DNA of 64,000 nucleotides from an uncultured Gemmatimonadota bacterium. Lineage in GTDB: Bacteria > Gemmatimonadota > Gemmatimonadetes > Gemmatimonadales > Gemmatimonadaceae. The notes beneath the pieces are model-generated. The model searched no databases. It was not told the origin of the DNA and saw only the letters and a program-made list of their open reading frames with translations. Of the stretch, positions 53,777-63,247 are shown one piece after another. A program made the position numbers and the translations under genes. The stretch lies in NCBI GenBank assembly GCA_903882745.1, contig CAIRYG010000005.1, forward strand, positions 328,139-392,138, written 5' to 3'. Positions within the stretch are counted from its first letter, which is position 1, and the number at the start of each line of letters is the position of its first letter.

Positions 53777-54826
53777 ATGCGCGTTCTTCTGCTGCTTGCT
53801 CTCGCCGCCTCAACCGTTGCCGCTCAAGGCAAGGAAGGCGATTTCGTGGCCCGCAACTTCACGTTCAACAACGGCGAGAAGCTGGCCGAGATGAAGCTGC
53901 ACTACACCACGCTCGGCGCGCCGCGGAAGGACGCCGCAGGGAAAGTGCGCAACGCGGTGATCGTGTTGCACGGCACTGGCGGCACCGGGCGTGCTTTTCT
54001 GAGCGCGAACTTCGCGGGTGAGCTCTTTGGGCCCGGGCAGTTGCTCGACACGGCCAAGTACTACGTGGTGCTCCCCGACGGGATTGGGCATGGCGGATCG
54101 AGCAAGCCCAGTGATGGACTGCATGCCAAGTTCCCGAAGTACACCTATGAGGACATGGTGCGCGCCCACTATGTGCTGCTCACGGAAGGGCTCGGCGTGA
54201 ACCACCTCCGTCTGTTGTTGGGCACGTCGATGGGATGCATGCAGGGGTGGGTCTGGGGCTATACCTACCCTGATTTCGTGGACGGACTTGTGCCACTCGC
54301 CTGCGCCCCGACCGCGATTGTGGGGCGGAACCGAATGATCCGCACCCTGATCAAGGATGCCATCGTGGGCGATCCAGCGTGGATGGGCGGAGAGTACAAG
54401 ACGCAGCCGCCTGGGTTTAAGTCGGCGATCGGCTTTCTCTTCATCATGACGAGCGCGCCGCTACAGCAGTTGAAGCAGGCCCCCACGCGCGACCGCTCGG
54501 ACGAGGTGATCCGGAAGTATGTGGACGATCGGTTCAAGACCACCGATGCGAACGACATGCTCTACCAGTTCGACTCGAGCCGCGAGTACGACCCGTCGTC
54601 GCACTTGGGCGCGGTGAAGGCGCCGGTGCTGGCTATCAACTCAGCGGACGATTTCGTAAACCCGCCCGAGCTTGGCGTGGTAGAGAAGCTGGTGGGCGGG
54701 ATGAAGAACGTGAAGTTCGTGGTGTTGCCGATCACCGATCAGACGCGGGGGCATGGGACGCACTCGTGGCCGGCGGTCTGGGGGAGCTACCTGAAGGAGT
54801 TTTTGGGAACGCTCAAGGAGCGGTAG
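53777..54826 (+). CDS. Alpha/beta hydrolase, homoserine acetyltransferase-like
   Basis: 349 residues from the ATG at 53777 (signal peptide RVLLLLALAASTVAA). Nucleophile in GTSMGCMQGW, then NSADDFVNP and GHGTHSWP complete the triad. The HTGGTG-type oxyanion region and the long lid match the MetX-like group, but the signal peptide suggests a periplasmic hydrolase rather than a methionine enzyme. Confidence 0.8.
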   Translation: MRVLLLLALAASTVAAQGKEGDFVARNFTFNNGEKLAEMKLHYTTLGAPRKDAAGKVRNAVIVLHGTGGTGRAFLSANFAGELFGPGQLLDTAKYYVVLPDGIGHGGSSKPSDGLHAKFPKYTYEDMVRAHYVLLTEGLGVNHLRLLLGTSMGCMQGWVWGYTYPDFVDGLVPLACAPTAIVGRNRMIRTLIKDAIVGDPAWMGGEYKTQPPGFKSAIGFLFIMTSAPLQQLKQAPTRDRSDEVIRKYVDDRFKTTDANDMLYQFDSSREYDPSSHLGAVKAPVLAINSADDFVNPPELGVVEKLVGGMKNVKFVVLPITDQTRGHGTHSWPAVWGSYLKEFLGTLKER

Positions 54827-54847
54827 GCGTACCGAGTGGATTAAAAC

Positions 54848-54883
54848 GATGAGGGGCGCGCTCACCTGAGCGCGCCCCTCGTC
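54848..54883 (-). terminator. Terminator at the end of the minus-strand operon
   Basis: A stem of about 17 bp (54848-54864 with 54867-54883, one wobble) is followed on the minus strand by TTTTAA. It lies between convergent genes and ends the operon that begins at 63080. Confidence 0.85.
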
Positions 54884-54895
54884 TACATCGGAACC

Positions 54896-56128
54896 CTACT
54901 GCCGCACCTTCCCGCCCCGCATCACGAAGCCGACCTTCCGCACAACCGTGATGTCCTTGATCGGGTCGCCGTCGAGCGCGATGATATCGGCGTCCATCCC
55001 AACCTTGATGCGGCCGATCTTGTCGCCGAGTCCCATCGACTGGGCGGTGACAGAGGTGGCGGAGACGAGGGCGTGCATCGGCGGCTCGCCAGCGCTCTGC
55101 ACTCGGCACACCAGATCCTCGGCGTTGCGCCCATGCGCGCCGGCCACGGCGTCGGTGCCGTAGGTCATCTTGAGTCCCTTTGTGTTCCACGCCTTGCGAA
55201 TCGCCTCGGCGGCCATTGGAATCGCCTTTTCCATCGCGGCGAAGCCCGCTTCGTTGTAGTTGCCAATGCCGTCGTATTTGGCGCGATTATCGAGGTAGTT
55301 CCGGAACACGAGCGAGCACTGCGGATCGAACCAGGTGCCTTTCGCGGCCATCAGGTCGAGTTCTGCTTGGGTCGCGAACACCCCGTGCTCGATTTGGTCG
55401 CACCCCGCGTTGATCACGGTGCGCATGGATTCCGCGGAATGCGCATGCACGATGGTGCGGAGTCCCTGCTTCTTGGCTTCACCGCACACTGCGGCGACTT
55501 GTTCGGCGGTCAGCGTCTGCGTGCCGCCGTCACGGATACTCGCGCTGGCAAAGAGCTTGATGAGGTCCGCGCCCTGCTGCTTGCGCTGCTGCACGAGCGA
55601 ACGGAGGCGTGCGGTGTCGCCATTCTGGAGTGCTTGCAGCGAGGTGAGAATGCGCGGACCATTGCCCTGCGCTTCGACCATCTCGCGGACCTTCAGATCT
55701 TCCGGCGATCCCGGGCTCTGCACCGTGGTGAAGCCCGCCATCAGCGTTGCGTGCGCGTTCACGACCGCAGCGGCGAGCCCCTGCGCGGGTGTTTCGCCGT
55801 CCGCATTGGTGTGGTAGCGTCCCTGCGCGTTGAAGTACCAGGTGAGGTGGGAGTGCGCGTCGATGAGGCCCGGCAGCACCGTCTTGTTGCCGCGGAGATC
55901 GATGATCGTTCCGGCTGGCGCTTTGCTGGTGGCTTTACTGATGGCGACAATCTTTCCTCCGCGCACGGTGATGTCGACATCCTTGAGCGTGGCACCCGCG
56001 CCGTCGAGGACGGTGGAGGCGCGAATGACGGTGGTGTCGTCCTGCGAGGGCGCACGGGTAAATGCCGCTGCGACACCCGCAATAAGAATCAGCGCAGCTG
56101 CAGACACTACGAGACGGGCAGAACGCAT
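54896..56128 (-). CDS. Amidohydrolase family protein (exported)
   Basis: 410 residues with a signal peptide (VSAAALILIAGVAAAF). Metal ligands DAHSHL, LIKLFAS (carboxylated Lys candidate), VHAHS, IEHG and YGTDAV. This resembles imidazolonepropionase/prolidase-like hydrolases. It overlaps the M20 gene by one base. Confidence 0.88.
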   Translation of the reverse strand: MRSARLVVSAAALILIAGVAAAFTRAPSQDDTTVIRASTVLDGAGATLKDVDITVRGGKIVAISKATSKAPAGTIIDLRGNKTVLPGLIDAHSHLTWYFNAQGRYHTNADGETPAQGLAAAVVNAHATLMAGFTTVQSPGSPEDLKVREMVEAQGNGPRILTSLQALQNGDTARLRSLVQQRKQQGADLIKLFASASIRDGGTQTLTAEQVAAVCGEAKKQGLRTIVHAHSAESMRTVINAGCDQIEHGVFATQAELDLMAAKGTWFDPQCSLVFRNYLDNRAKYDGIGNYNEAGFAAMEKAIPMAAEAIRKAWNTKGLKMTYGTDAVAGAHGRNAEDLVCRVQSAGEPPMHALVSATSVTAQSMGLGDKIGRIKVGMDADIIALDGDPIKDITVVRKVGFVMRGGKVRQ

Positions 56129-57459
56129 CAGTGATTCCCCGAGGCAGGAGTACGAGAGAAGTTCGTGGATGGGAGTTTGCCGATGCGCTCGAGGAAGATC
56201 GCCGTGCGTTCGGTTTGCATCTTGAGCGCGTTGAGATTCACCCGTTCATCGGGCGCATGTGAGCCGGTGCCAATCGCACCGAGTCCATCGAGTCCGTCGA
56301 GGATCGGACCCACAAACGAAATGTCCCCCGCGCCACGACGACCGGGATCGAGCGCTTCGACTCTGCCGTAGCCGAGTGCTTGGCTCGCGCCGTCGTAGTA
56401 CTCGAGCAGCTTGAGGTTCCCTGGCGTCGGCGCCATGGCGGGATACTCGTCGAGGAAGGTGATCTTGGCATCGGTGCCAGCGAGATGCTTGGCGACGATC
56501 TCGCGCATCTTGTTGCGCGTGCGTTCTTTCTGGTCTTCGGAAATGAAGCGGAGGTCGCCGTGTGCGATCGCCGACTTGGAGATGATGTTGAGCTTGCTGG
56601 CCGCGCTCCCCTTCACGCCGACGGTGTCGTAGTCCACATCGGTACCGCCGACGATCGTGCCGACGTTGAAGGTGAGGTACTGCTCACCGGCGAGTTGCTC
56701 GCGGAAGCCATTCACGATGCGCGCGAGTTCGTAAATCGCGCCGTAGCCTGCGCCGGGGCTGAACACGCCGGCGGAGTGTCCCTGACGTCCCGTGGCGGTC
56801 ACGCGCCAGGAGCTGGCGCCGCGTCGCGCGACGGTCACATCGCTCTTGTTGCCCCCCTCGAAGGCGAGCGCGATGTCGCTGCGCTTGCCCATGTCGATCA
56901 GGTCCTTGCGATCAATCGCGAGGGGTTCACCCGGGTGCTCTTCGTCACCGGTGAAGATGATCGAGATGTTCATGTCCTTGAGCGAGCCGGCTGCCTGCAG
57001 CGCCTTGAGCGCGTAGAGAATCACTACGTCTCCGCCCTTGATGTCGCCGGTGCCGACGCCTTTCGCGATCGAATCGGTGCGCACCCAGGTGGGACCGTCA
57101 GGCTCCACCACCGTATCAAGATGCCCAATCAGCATGATGCGCACCGCGCCGGGCTTTCCCTTGTGCTCGGCGACAAGATGCCCGGCGCGCCCAACTTCGG
57201 CGGGGAGGGTGACCCACTTGGTCGTGAATCCGAGCGAGTCGAGCGAGGCCTTGAATACCATCCCGACCGCCTTCACCCCCGCGAACTTGAGCGTATTGCT
57301 CGGGATGTTCACGACCTTCTGCAGGTACGTGACGGCTTGCTCGTGGCTCTTCTCCACGGTTTCGCGGATACGTTGTTCCGCCCCGGACAGCGTACTCTGC
57401 GCACCAGTCACAGCGGGTGCGAACGCGGCCAAGCAGGCAAGAGACGCACGGAGACGCAT
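56128..57459 (-). CDS. M20 family peptidase (glutamate carboxypeptidase-like)
   Basis: 443 residues with a signal peptide (ASLACLAAFAPAVTGA). Zinc site: LIGHLDTVV, GDIKGG, FTGDEEHPG and HAPDERVN near the C-terminus. The dimer insert GRQGHSAGVF is present. It probably acts with the amidohydrolase on exported peptides. Confidence 0.9.
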   Translation of the reverse strand: MRLRASLACLAAFAPAVTGAQSTLSGAEQRIRETVEKSHEQAVTYLQKVVNIPSNTLKFAGVKAVGMVFKASLDSLGFTTKWVTLPAEVGRAGHLVAEHKGKPGAVRIMLIGHLDTVVEPDGPTWVRTDSIAKGVGTGDIKGGDVVILYALKALQAAGSLKDMNISIIFTGDEEHPGEPLAIDRKDLIDMGKRSDIALAFEGGNKSDVTVARRGASSWRVTATGRQGHSAGVFSPGAGYGAIYELARIVNGFREQLAGEQYLTFNVGTIVGGTDVDYDTVGVKGSAASKLNIISKSAIAHGDLRFISEDQKERTRNKMREIVAKHLAGTDAKITFLDEYPAMAPTPGNLKLLEYYDGASQALGYGRVEALDPGRRGAGDISFVGPILDGLDGLGAIGTGSHAPDERVNLNALKMQTERTAIFLERIGKLPSTNFSRTPASGNH

Positions 57460-57467
57460 GGAATTCC

Positions 57468-57959
57468 TTAGGAGACGAGCGCGATAGACGGGATGGCGCC
57501 AACGGAGATGGCGGATCCGGTCACGCTGCGACGATGATAGTCCACCTGTCCGAGGTGGTAGGCGAGGTGCACGGTCAGATGGAGAAAAAACCGATCGGCG
57601 CGGCAGGGTTTCCCTGCGACGTCAATCGGATGCGGCTGCTCGAGGAGGGCAGGGTCCAGCGCGGCGAAGGTACGCGTCACTTCGTCGGCCGCCGTTGCAA
57701 TGAGGCGCAGGAGCTCTTCGCGCGACACGCCCGAGTCACTGAACTCGAGGTCGCGGTCGCGGACATATCCGGTGGCCCCGTACTGTGCCCCGATATACCA
57801 CCGAAGATTCCCCACGAGATGCAGGGCGAGATTCCCCGCCGAGTTTGGCGTGCCCGCGGGGCGCGCCCAGATCTGCGATTCGTCGGGATACGCGAGCAGC
57901 TCGTTGCGCAGTGTGATGAGTTCGCGGTTGATAAAGAGGGACAGTTCCAGTTGCAGCAT
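57468..57959 (-). CDS. DinB-like (DUF1572) protein
   Basis: 163 residues from the ATG at 57959 (AGGAG 9 bp upstream; a GTG at 57968 overlaps the upstream stop). Four-helix fold with His in LHLVGNLRWYIG and HLTVHLAYHLGQVDYHRR, the metal-site pattern of the DinB superfamily. Possible thiol or metal-dependent transferase; role unknown. Confidence 0.8.
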   Translation of the reverse strand: MLQLELSLFINRELITLRNELLAYPDESQIWARPAGTPNSAGNLALHLVGNLRWYIGAQYGATGYVRDRDLEFSDSGVSREELLRLIATAADEVTRTFAALDPALLEQPHPIDVAGKPCRADRFFLHLTVHLAYHLGQVDYHRRSVTGSAISVGAIPSIALVS

Positions 57960-57964
57960 GGCGC

Positions 57965-58471
57965 TCACTCCTGAGGAGAAGACGTCGTAGCTGATGCAGG
58001 AATTCGTAAACGCAGCGCAATAAAGAGCGACAGCATTCCAAGAATGAGCATCACGAGTGCGGAGATTGGGCCACCATTGAAGTCGTGGCGTGACTCAAGA
58101 CGAGGCGCCGCCGGGTTCGAGAGGAATCCGAGGATTTCGGCCCGCAGTCCCTCGGCGACTGGGCGTTGCCAGTTCACGAAGTCCGACACCCAGTACTCAC
58201 CGGAGGTGGCCACGAGCCACAGTTCGAGCCGTGCCGCTCCCGGCTGTACTTCACGAAGTGTAGCACCCGTCACCGTGCTGAGTGGGAGCTCCCCAGATCG
58301 CGAGCGCAGGGTGGTGCGATGGCGGATGAGGCAGTGTCCATCAGCGCGCGTGCAGACCACCACATCGCTCGTCGGCACGCGATACAGCAGCACAGCGGCG
58401 CCCCCGACAAACAGGGCGGAAATCGCAAACAGCCAGACAGAGAGGCGAGCCAACGCTTGGTGACGATTCAC
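57965..58471 (-). CDS. Two-helix membrane protein of unknown function
   Basis: 168 residues. Helices at the N-terminus (LFAISALFVGGAAVLLY) and C-terminus (ISALVMLILGMLSLFIAL), with a beta-rich soluble middle. No domain recognised. Followed by the DinB-like gene with a 4-bp overlap if the GTG start is used. Confidence 0.6.
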   Translation of the reverse strand: MNRHQALARLSVWLFAISALFVGGAAVLLYRVPTSDVVVCTRADGHCLIRHRTTLRSRSGELPLSTVTGATLREVQPGAARLELWLVATSGEYWVSDFVNWQRPVAEGLRAEILGFLSNPAAPRLESRHDFNGGPISALVMLILGMLSLFIALRLRIPASATTSSPQE

Positions 58472-58492
58472 CGGTGATCCTCCACGTGGACG

Positions 58493-59446
58493 TCAAAGGC
58501 GGCCGTGCGGGTGCGGCCATGCCGTCGGAACTTTACCCACAGGCGACAGGTTCTGGCCACTGGGCAGGTGATCAAAGCTGGCGCCTCCGGCGAACAGTGC
58601 CCCAACGTCACCCGCCAGCACGGGAACCGCGCGGCCAATCAGCCCGCCTGCGTACGCGGCCGCACCAATCACCTCGGCGGCGGTCGCTCCCGCATTCCGG
58701 AGTTCGCGCACCCCGGTATCGCCACGGGACTTACTCAGCTTTTCCCCGTCGTCGTGCCGAATAAGGCCGTGATGCAGGAAGCGCGCGGGCTGCGGTCGGC
58801 CAAGCAGTTGCGCGAGCTGGAGCTGTCGGCCCGTTGAGGTCAGGAGATCCTCGCCGCGGATCACGAGGTCGATCCCTTGGTCCATGTCGTCGACGGTCAC
58901 CGCGAACTGGTAGGTCCACTGGGCGTCCCGGTCCCGCACGAGCAGGTCGCCACACTGGAGTGCGGGCGTCTGCGTCATGGATCCTCCGCGCACATCAGCG
59001 AACGACTGTGCCGCTTCCACGAGTCGCACGCGACGAGCGGCCGTGGTGTCGGAATCCAGGTGGCGCGTCCGGCAGGTGCCAGGGTACACGAGTTCCAGAT
59101 GACGTTCGCCGGCGCCGCCCGCAATCTCGCGGCGTGAGCAACTGCAGGCGTAGACGAGATCGCGCGATTCCAGTGCGCTGAGGAGCTCTGCATATCGATC
59201 GCCTCTCATGCTCTGGCGCGGTGCTTCGTCGTCAGGCGTGAAACCAAGCCAGGCGAGGTCTTCGCGAATACCGGCTTCGTAGTCCGGTTTACAGCGCCGC
59301 CGATCGTGATCTTCGATGCGCAGAAGCACTGAGCCCCCGTAGGCGCGCGCCATTCCCCAGACGGTGATGGCGTTGAGCACATGCCCAAGATGCAACCACC
59401 CCGTGGGCGCGGGCGCGAATCGCGTTCGCCAACGGGGGGTGCTCAC
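58493..59446 (-). CDS. gluQ: Glutamyl-Q tRNA(Asp) synthetase
   Basis: 317 residues. HLGH at 19-22 and KLSKS at 236-240 are the class I signatures, and Cys101, Cys103 and Cys125 are the zinc ligands. It lacks the C-terminal anticodon-binding domain of GluRS. It attaches glutamate to queuosine at position 34 of tRNA(Asp). Confidence 0.95.
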   Translation of the reverse strand: MSTPRWRTRFAPAPTGWLHLGHVLNAITVWGMARAYGGSVLLRIEDHDRRRCKPDYEAGIREDLAWLGFTPDDEAPRQSMRGDRYAELLSALESRDLVYACSCSRREIAGGAGERHLELVYPGTCRTRHLDSDTTAARRVRLVEAAQSFADVRGGSMTQTPALQCGDLLVRDRDAQWTYQFAVTVDDMDQGIDLVIRGEDLLTSTGRQLQLAQLLGRPQPARFLHHGLIRHDDGEKLSKSRGDTGVRELRNAGATAAEVIGAAAYAGGLIGRAVPVLAGDVGALFAGGASFDHLPSGQNLSPVGKVPTAWPHPHGRL

Positions 59447-59474
59447 GTTCGAGTGCTCGCTCGGGCGCGCACGA

Positions 59475-60572
59475 TCATCGCGCAGTGAAGATGGCCTTGG
59501 GAATCATAACATGCACGCCAACGTTGCCGTCGACAAGTTGCGTAACCACGACATCGCAGGCGGTGCTGGTGAGCATGTAGGCGTCATCGCGCGAGAGCCC
59601 CTTCACGGTGACCAAGAAGTCGATCGCTTGTCGCACCGCGGTCTTGGTGGCGACGACCAGGTCCTTGTCGGTGCCCATGGCGATCCAGTGCGTCGGCGTC
59701 TCGCCACGCGGCCAGGTGAGCGTGAGATCCTTGCGCACCACGAACTGCAACCGTCCGCGCAGCGAGGTCTCGAGCGCGGTAATGTCGACCTCACCATTGC
59801 CCTGGGCCGCATGTCCGTCGCCGATCTCAAAGAGTGCGCCAGCGGTGTGAACCGGAATGAATAGCGTCGTGCCGGCGACCAACTCCTTGTTGTCCAGATT
59901 GCCGGCGTGGATGCCGGGCGGCGCGCTGTTCAGCTTTCCCATCGCCTTTGGCGGGGCCACACCCATCGAGCCAAAGAACGGACGCAGGGGGATATCGATG
60001 CCGGGCGCGAAGTGGGCCACGCCCGCCGCCTTATCAAGCGGGATGATGCGCGTCTTGGCGTACTTGAAATCTTCGGGAATGAAGCCGCTCGTGGGGCCGA
60101 ACGAGTTGTACGCGTACGGAATGGCGAGATCGATCGACAGGATCCGCACCTCGAGCACATCGCCCGAGTCCGCGCCTTCCACGTAAATCGGGCCGGTGAG
60201 AATATGTCCGCCCGGGCCGCGCTTGTTCTGCGGGAAGTCCCGATAGGTATCGCGCAACGCCTGCTCGACGTCGGCGGGCTTCACGCCACTCGCTTCGAGC
60301 CGCGTGGGGTTCGACGTGAGAAAAGTGCCCACGTCTACCACTTCGCCGGACTTAATCCGCAGCACGGGGGTCGCCGCCGCGTCGTAGTTGCCCCACGCCA
60401 CTGTTGTGGGCCCCGCGAGGAGCGTGTGGTTGGCCGCGGGCAGCGATGTCGAGGCAGCACGCGCCACGCCATTACCGGCGGTGCTTGCCGACGCACACCC
60501 ACCCACCACCAATAGAGCAACCGCACCCACGACTCGGCGCGCCTTCGGCACGCGCATCCACTGATTGATCAC
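59475..60572 (-). CDS. Acetamidase/formamidase family lipoprotein
   Basis: 365 residues from the GTG at 60572 (GAGGAG, 7 bp spacing); an ATG at 60557 is also possible. The lipobox is VVGGC. Family motifs TGPIYVEGADSGDVLEV, GDGHAAQGNGEVDITALE and GIHAGNLDNKEL are clear. It probably releases ammonia from amides in the cell envelope, which is unusual for this family. Confidence 0.87.
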   Translation of the reverse strand: MINQWMRVPKARRVVGAVALLVVGGCASASTAGNGVARAASTSLPAANHTLLAGPTTVAWGNYDAAATPVLRIKSGEVVDVGTFLTSNPTRLEASGVKPADVEQALRDTYRDFPQNKRGPGGHILTGPIYVEGADSGDVLEVRILSIDLAIPYAYNSFGPTSGFIPEDFKYAKTRIIPLDKAAGVAHFAPGIDIPLRPFFGSMGVAPPKAMGKLNSAPPGIHAGNLDNKELVAGTTLFIPVHTAGALFEIGDGHAAQGNGEVDITALETSLRGRLQFVVRKDLTLTWPRGETPTHWIAMGTDKDLVVATKTAVRQAIDFLVTVKGLSRDDAYMLTSTACDVVVTQLVDGNVGVHVMIPKAIFTAR

Positions 60573-60588
60573 GACGCTACTCCTCGGT

Positions 60589-61275
60589 TCAAAAGGGGCG
60601 CGGCAGAGCGCTCGGCTCAGTGCCGCCGCAGTGCCGCCGCAGTGCAATGTTCTCAATAACGCAGCGTCCCGCGAGGTCCTGTCGACCGGCACTCACAAGC
60701 GCGGCCGCCACCTGACGCGCATGCACCGGCTTCCAGCGGGGCGGGATCAGGAAGCCAAAGGGCTGGGCGATCCGCTCTCCCAGCCGGAACTCCGCACGGT
60801 CCCCCAGCAGGAGCGAGGGGCGTGCAATCGTGAGCGAGCGGAACCCGAGTGCGCCGAGGGCGTCCTCAAGTTCTCCCTTCACACGATTGTAAAAGACGCC
60901 GGAGGCGGCCGACGCACCGAGCGCACTGACGAGCAGGAAATGCGTCGCGCCCTGCGCCCGTGCGAGTTGCGCCACACGGAGGGGGAGTTCGTAATCGACC
61001 GCCCGAAACGCCGCCGGCGATCCGGCCACTTTGATGGTGGTGCCAAGCGCGCATACCACTTGGTCCACCGCAAAAAATTCAGGGTGTGACTCAATCGTAC
61101 GCATGTCGGTGACCACCACCTCGACCTTCGCCGGCGCATCGGCCAGGGGCCGACGCACCAGCGCTCTCACCAGCGCGACCGAATCATCGGCGGCGAGTTG
61201 CCGGAGACACTCCGTTCCCACGACGCCGGTCGCCCCAACCAGCAGCACCCGACGTCGTGCGACGGTGTCGCTCAC
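60589..61275 (-). CDS. NAD(P)-binding oxidoreductase, HTATIP2/NmrA-like
   Basis: 228 residues. Rossmann motif VLLVGATGVVGTE, then VVCALGTTIKVAGS and FLLVSALGASAASGVFYNRVKGE. It lacks a clear catalytic Tyr-Lys pair in the SDR arrangement apart from YNRVKGE. It overlaps the helicase stop by 4 bp. Confidence 0.8.
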   Translation of the reverse strand: MSDTVARRRVLLVGATGVVGTECLRQLAADDSVALVRALVRRPLADAPAKVEVVVTDMRTIESHPEFFAVDQVVCALGTTIKVAGSPAAFRAVDYELPLRVAQLARAQGATHFLLVSALGASAASGVFYNRVKGELEDALGALGFRSLTIARPSLLLGDRAEFRLGERIAQPFGFLIPPRWKPVHARQVAAALVSAGRQDLAGRCVIENIALRRHCGGTEPSALPRPF

Positions 61276-63080
61276 GCGCGATCGCGACGAACCAAGACCT
61301 TCTTCCCCTTGATTGTCGCCTTCGACATGGCGTTCACAATCTGATCCGCCATGGCTTCCGGCACTTCCACCAAGGTGAAACGGTCCGACGTGGTAATGGC
61401 GCCGAGTGCCGTGGCGGCCACACCGGCTTCGTTCACGATCGCTCCGACCACATCACCGGGACGCACTTTGGCTTTGCGCCCTGCGCCGACCCAAATCTTG
61501 GCCTTCGAACCACCACCGCGCGAAAACGCACCCTTGCCAGCACGCGGTGCCAGATCTTCGGCGCTCGCGGTGGCATCAGCCGTTCCGAATTTCGCCACCG
61601 GTGTCGCGCGCGCTGCTGGTGCGGTGCGCGAGCTACTCGGACGCGGCTTGCTTGGCGAATACCGCGCCACGCCCTTCGCGAACTGCGGAGGAGCGCCGCG
61701 GCTCGGACGCATCTCGACCGCCGGGATCTCCTGCTCTTCTCCACCATTGTCCAGCGGGGCTGCGCGCTTCACGGCGGCAGCGGCCACGTCCATGATGTCA
61801 AACTCATCCGAGAGCGATTCCACCACCGTGCGGTACATATCCAACTCGCCGGCCATGATCGTCTCGCGCAACACTTCGCGCGTGTGCTCGAGCCGCTTGG
61901 CGCGCAGATCCGCCACACTCGGCACAGGCTTCACTTCAATCTTCTGCTTGGTCGCCGCTTCGATGTTCCGCAGCATCCGGTGCTCACGCGGCTCGGCGAA
62001 GGTAATCGCGACGCCGGTGCGTCCTGCACGGCCCGTGCGACCAATGCGATGCACATACGCCTCGCTCGCCGACGGCACGTCATAGTTCACGACGTGCGTC
62101 ACGTGCTGGACATCGAGTCCGCGCGCGGCCACGTCGGTCGCGATCAACAAATCACACTTGCCACCGCGGAACTTCTTCATCACGCGGTCACGCTGGTCTT
62201 GGTTGAGTCCCCCGTGCAGCGCTTCGGCGCGGAGTCCGCGCGCGATCAACGTGCCGGTGAGCTCGTCGACTTCTGTACGGGTGCGGCAGAAGACAATCGC
62301 CGCTTCCGGATGCTCCACATCGAGCACGCGAGCGAGCGCGGTCATCTTGTGCGCGCGTGGCACGATGTACGCGATCTGACGCACCTTGGCCGATGCGCCG
62401 GCCTGCACGGCCTCGCGGTCGATCCGAATCAGCATCGGATCCTTGAGGTGCGACTTGGCGATCTTGTCGATGCGCGGCGGCAACGTAGCCGAGAAGAGGC
62501 ACGTCTGACGGTCCGACGGCAACTCGGCCAAAATGGCTTCGAGATCTTCGGCGAAGCCCATGTCGAGCATTTCGTCGGCTTCGTCGAGCACCACGGTCTT
62601 CACGTGGGACAGTTGCAGCGTCTTGCGACGGATATGATCGAGGGCACGTCCCGGGGTCGCAACAACGACGTCAGTCCCACGCTTGAGCGCGCGGATCTGC
62701 ACGTCCATCGGCGTGCCCCCATAGACCGGCATGGCGACGGCGCCGAGCGCTTTACCGTAGCGATGGATCGCCTCGGCGACCTGCATGGCCAACTCGCGCG
62801 TCGGCACCAGGACGAGCGCGGCCGTGCGTTCACGCGGCGGCGCGTCCGGGGTCAGCCGGTGGAGTAGGGGGAGGGCAAAGGCGGCCGTCTTGCCGGTCCC
62901 CGTGGCGGCCATGGCGAGCATATCGCGTCCTTGCATCAGGACGGGAATCGCGGCGAGCTGGATCGGTGTCGGCTCCTCGTAGCCCAAAGTGGTGAGGGCG
63001 GCGACAACACGCGGATCGAGGCCGAGGGTCGAGAATCCGCCCGGGGCTGGAGTTTCTGAATCGGTTGGGCGGGAAGGCAT
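61272..63080 (-). CDS. DEAD-box RNA helicase with DbpA-type C-terminal domain
   Basis: 602 residues from the ATG at 63080. Walker A ATGTGKT, DEADEML, SATLPP, HRIGRTGR. After a linker the C-terminal region has the DbpA/CsdA-type RNA-binding fold (VGAGRKAKVRPGDVVGAIVNEAGV). It is the first gene of the long minus-strand operon. A leader hairpin lies 24 nt upstream. Confidence 0.93.
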   Translation of the reverse strand: MPSRPTDSETPAPGGFSTLGLDPRVVAALTTLGYEEPTPIQLAAIPVLMQGRDMLAMAATGTGKTAAFALPLLHRLTPDAPPRERTAALVLVPTRELAMQVAEAIHRYGKALGAVAMPVYGGTPMDVQIRALKRGTDVVVATPGRALDHIRRKTLQLSHVKTVVLDEADEMLDMGFAEDLEAILAELPSDRQTCLFSATLPPRIDKIAKSHLKDPMLIRIDREAVQAGASAKVRQIAYIVPRAHKMTALARVLDVEHPEAAIVFCRTRTEVDELTGTLIARGLRAEALHGGLNQDQRDRVMKKFRGGKCDLLIATDVAARGLDVQHVTHVVNYDVPSASEAYVHRIGRTGRAGRTGVAITFAEPREHRMLRNIEAATKQKIEVKPVPSVADLRAKRLEHTREVLRETIMAGELDMYRTVVESLSDEFDIMDVAAAAVKRAAPLDNGGEEQEIPAVEMRPSRGAPPQFAKGVARYSPSKPRPSSSRTAPAARATPVAKFGTADATASAEDLAPRAGKGAFSRGGGSKAKIWVGAGRKAKVRPGDVVGAIVNEAGVAATALGAITTSDRFTLVEVPEAMADQIVNAMSKATIKGKKVLVRRDRA

Positions 63081-63103
63081 AGACCGCAATCTAACCCTTT
63101 TTA

Positions 63104-63127
63104 GCCCCCGGAGTTGACTTCGGGGGC
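63104..63127 (-). promoter_or_regulatory. Leader hairpin upstream of the DEAD-box gene
   Basis: A 10-bp stem (one wobble) with loop TTGA, 24 nt before the ATG at 63080. On the minus strand it is followed by TAAAAAGG, so it is not a terminator for that strand. Possible 5' UTR control element. Confidence 0.4.
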
Positions 63128-63154
63128 CTTCCCGGCGACCTTACGAGGCTGGGC

Positions 63155-63227
63155 AGAGAGGTTTTTGCCCGGACCCCCGACCCGTTCCTGCGGCCGCAGC
63201 GCACGATTCGGGGGAGGAAACCTCTTT
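63155..63227 (+). promoter_or_regulatory. Nested stem structure upstream of rpsU
   Basis: Three nested helices: outer 63155-63164 with 63218-63227 (10 bp, one wobble); middle 63174-63180 with 63208-63214 (perfect 7 bp); inner palindrome CTGCGGCCGCAG at 63188-63199. They lie within 100 bp of the ATG and could form a single folded leader. Either divergent gene could use it. Confidence 0.45.
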
Positions 63228-63247
63228 TCTTACGGACGGCGGATCGG

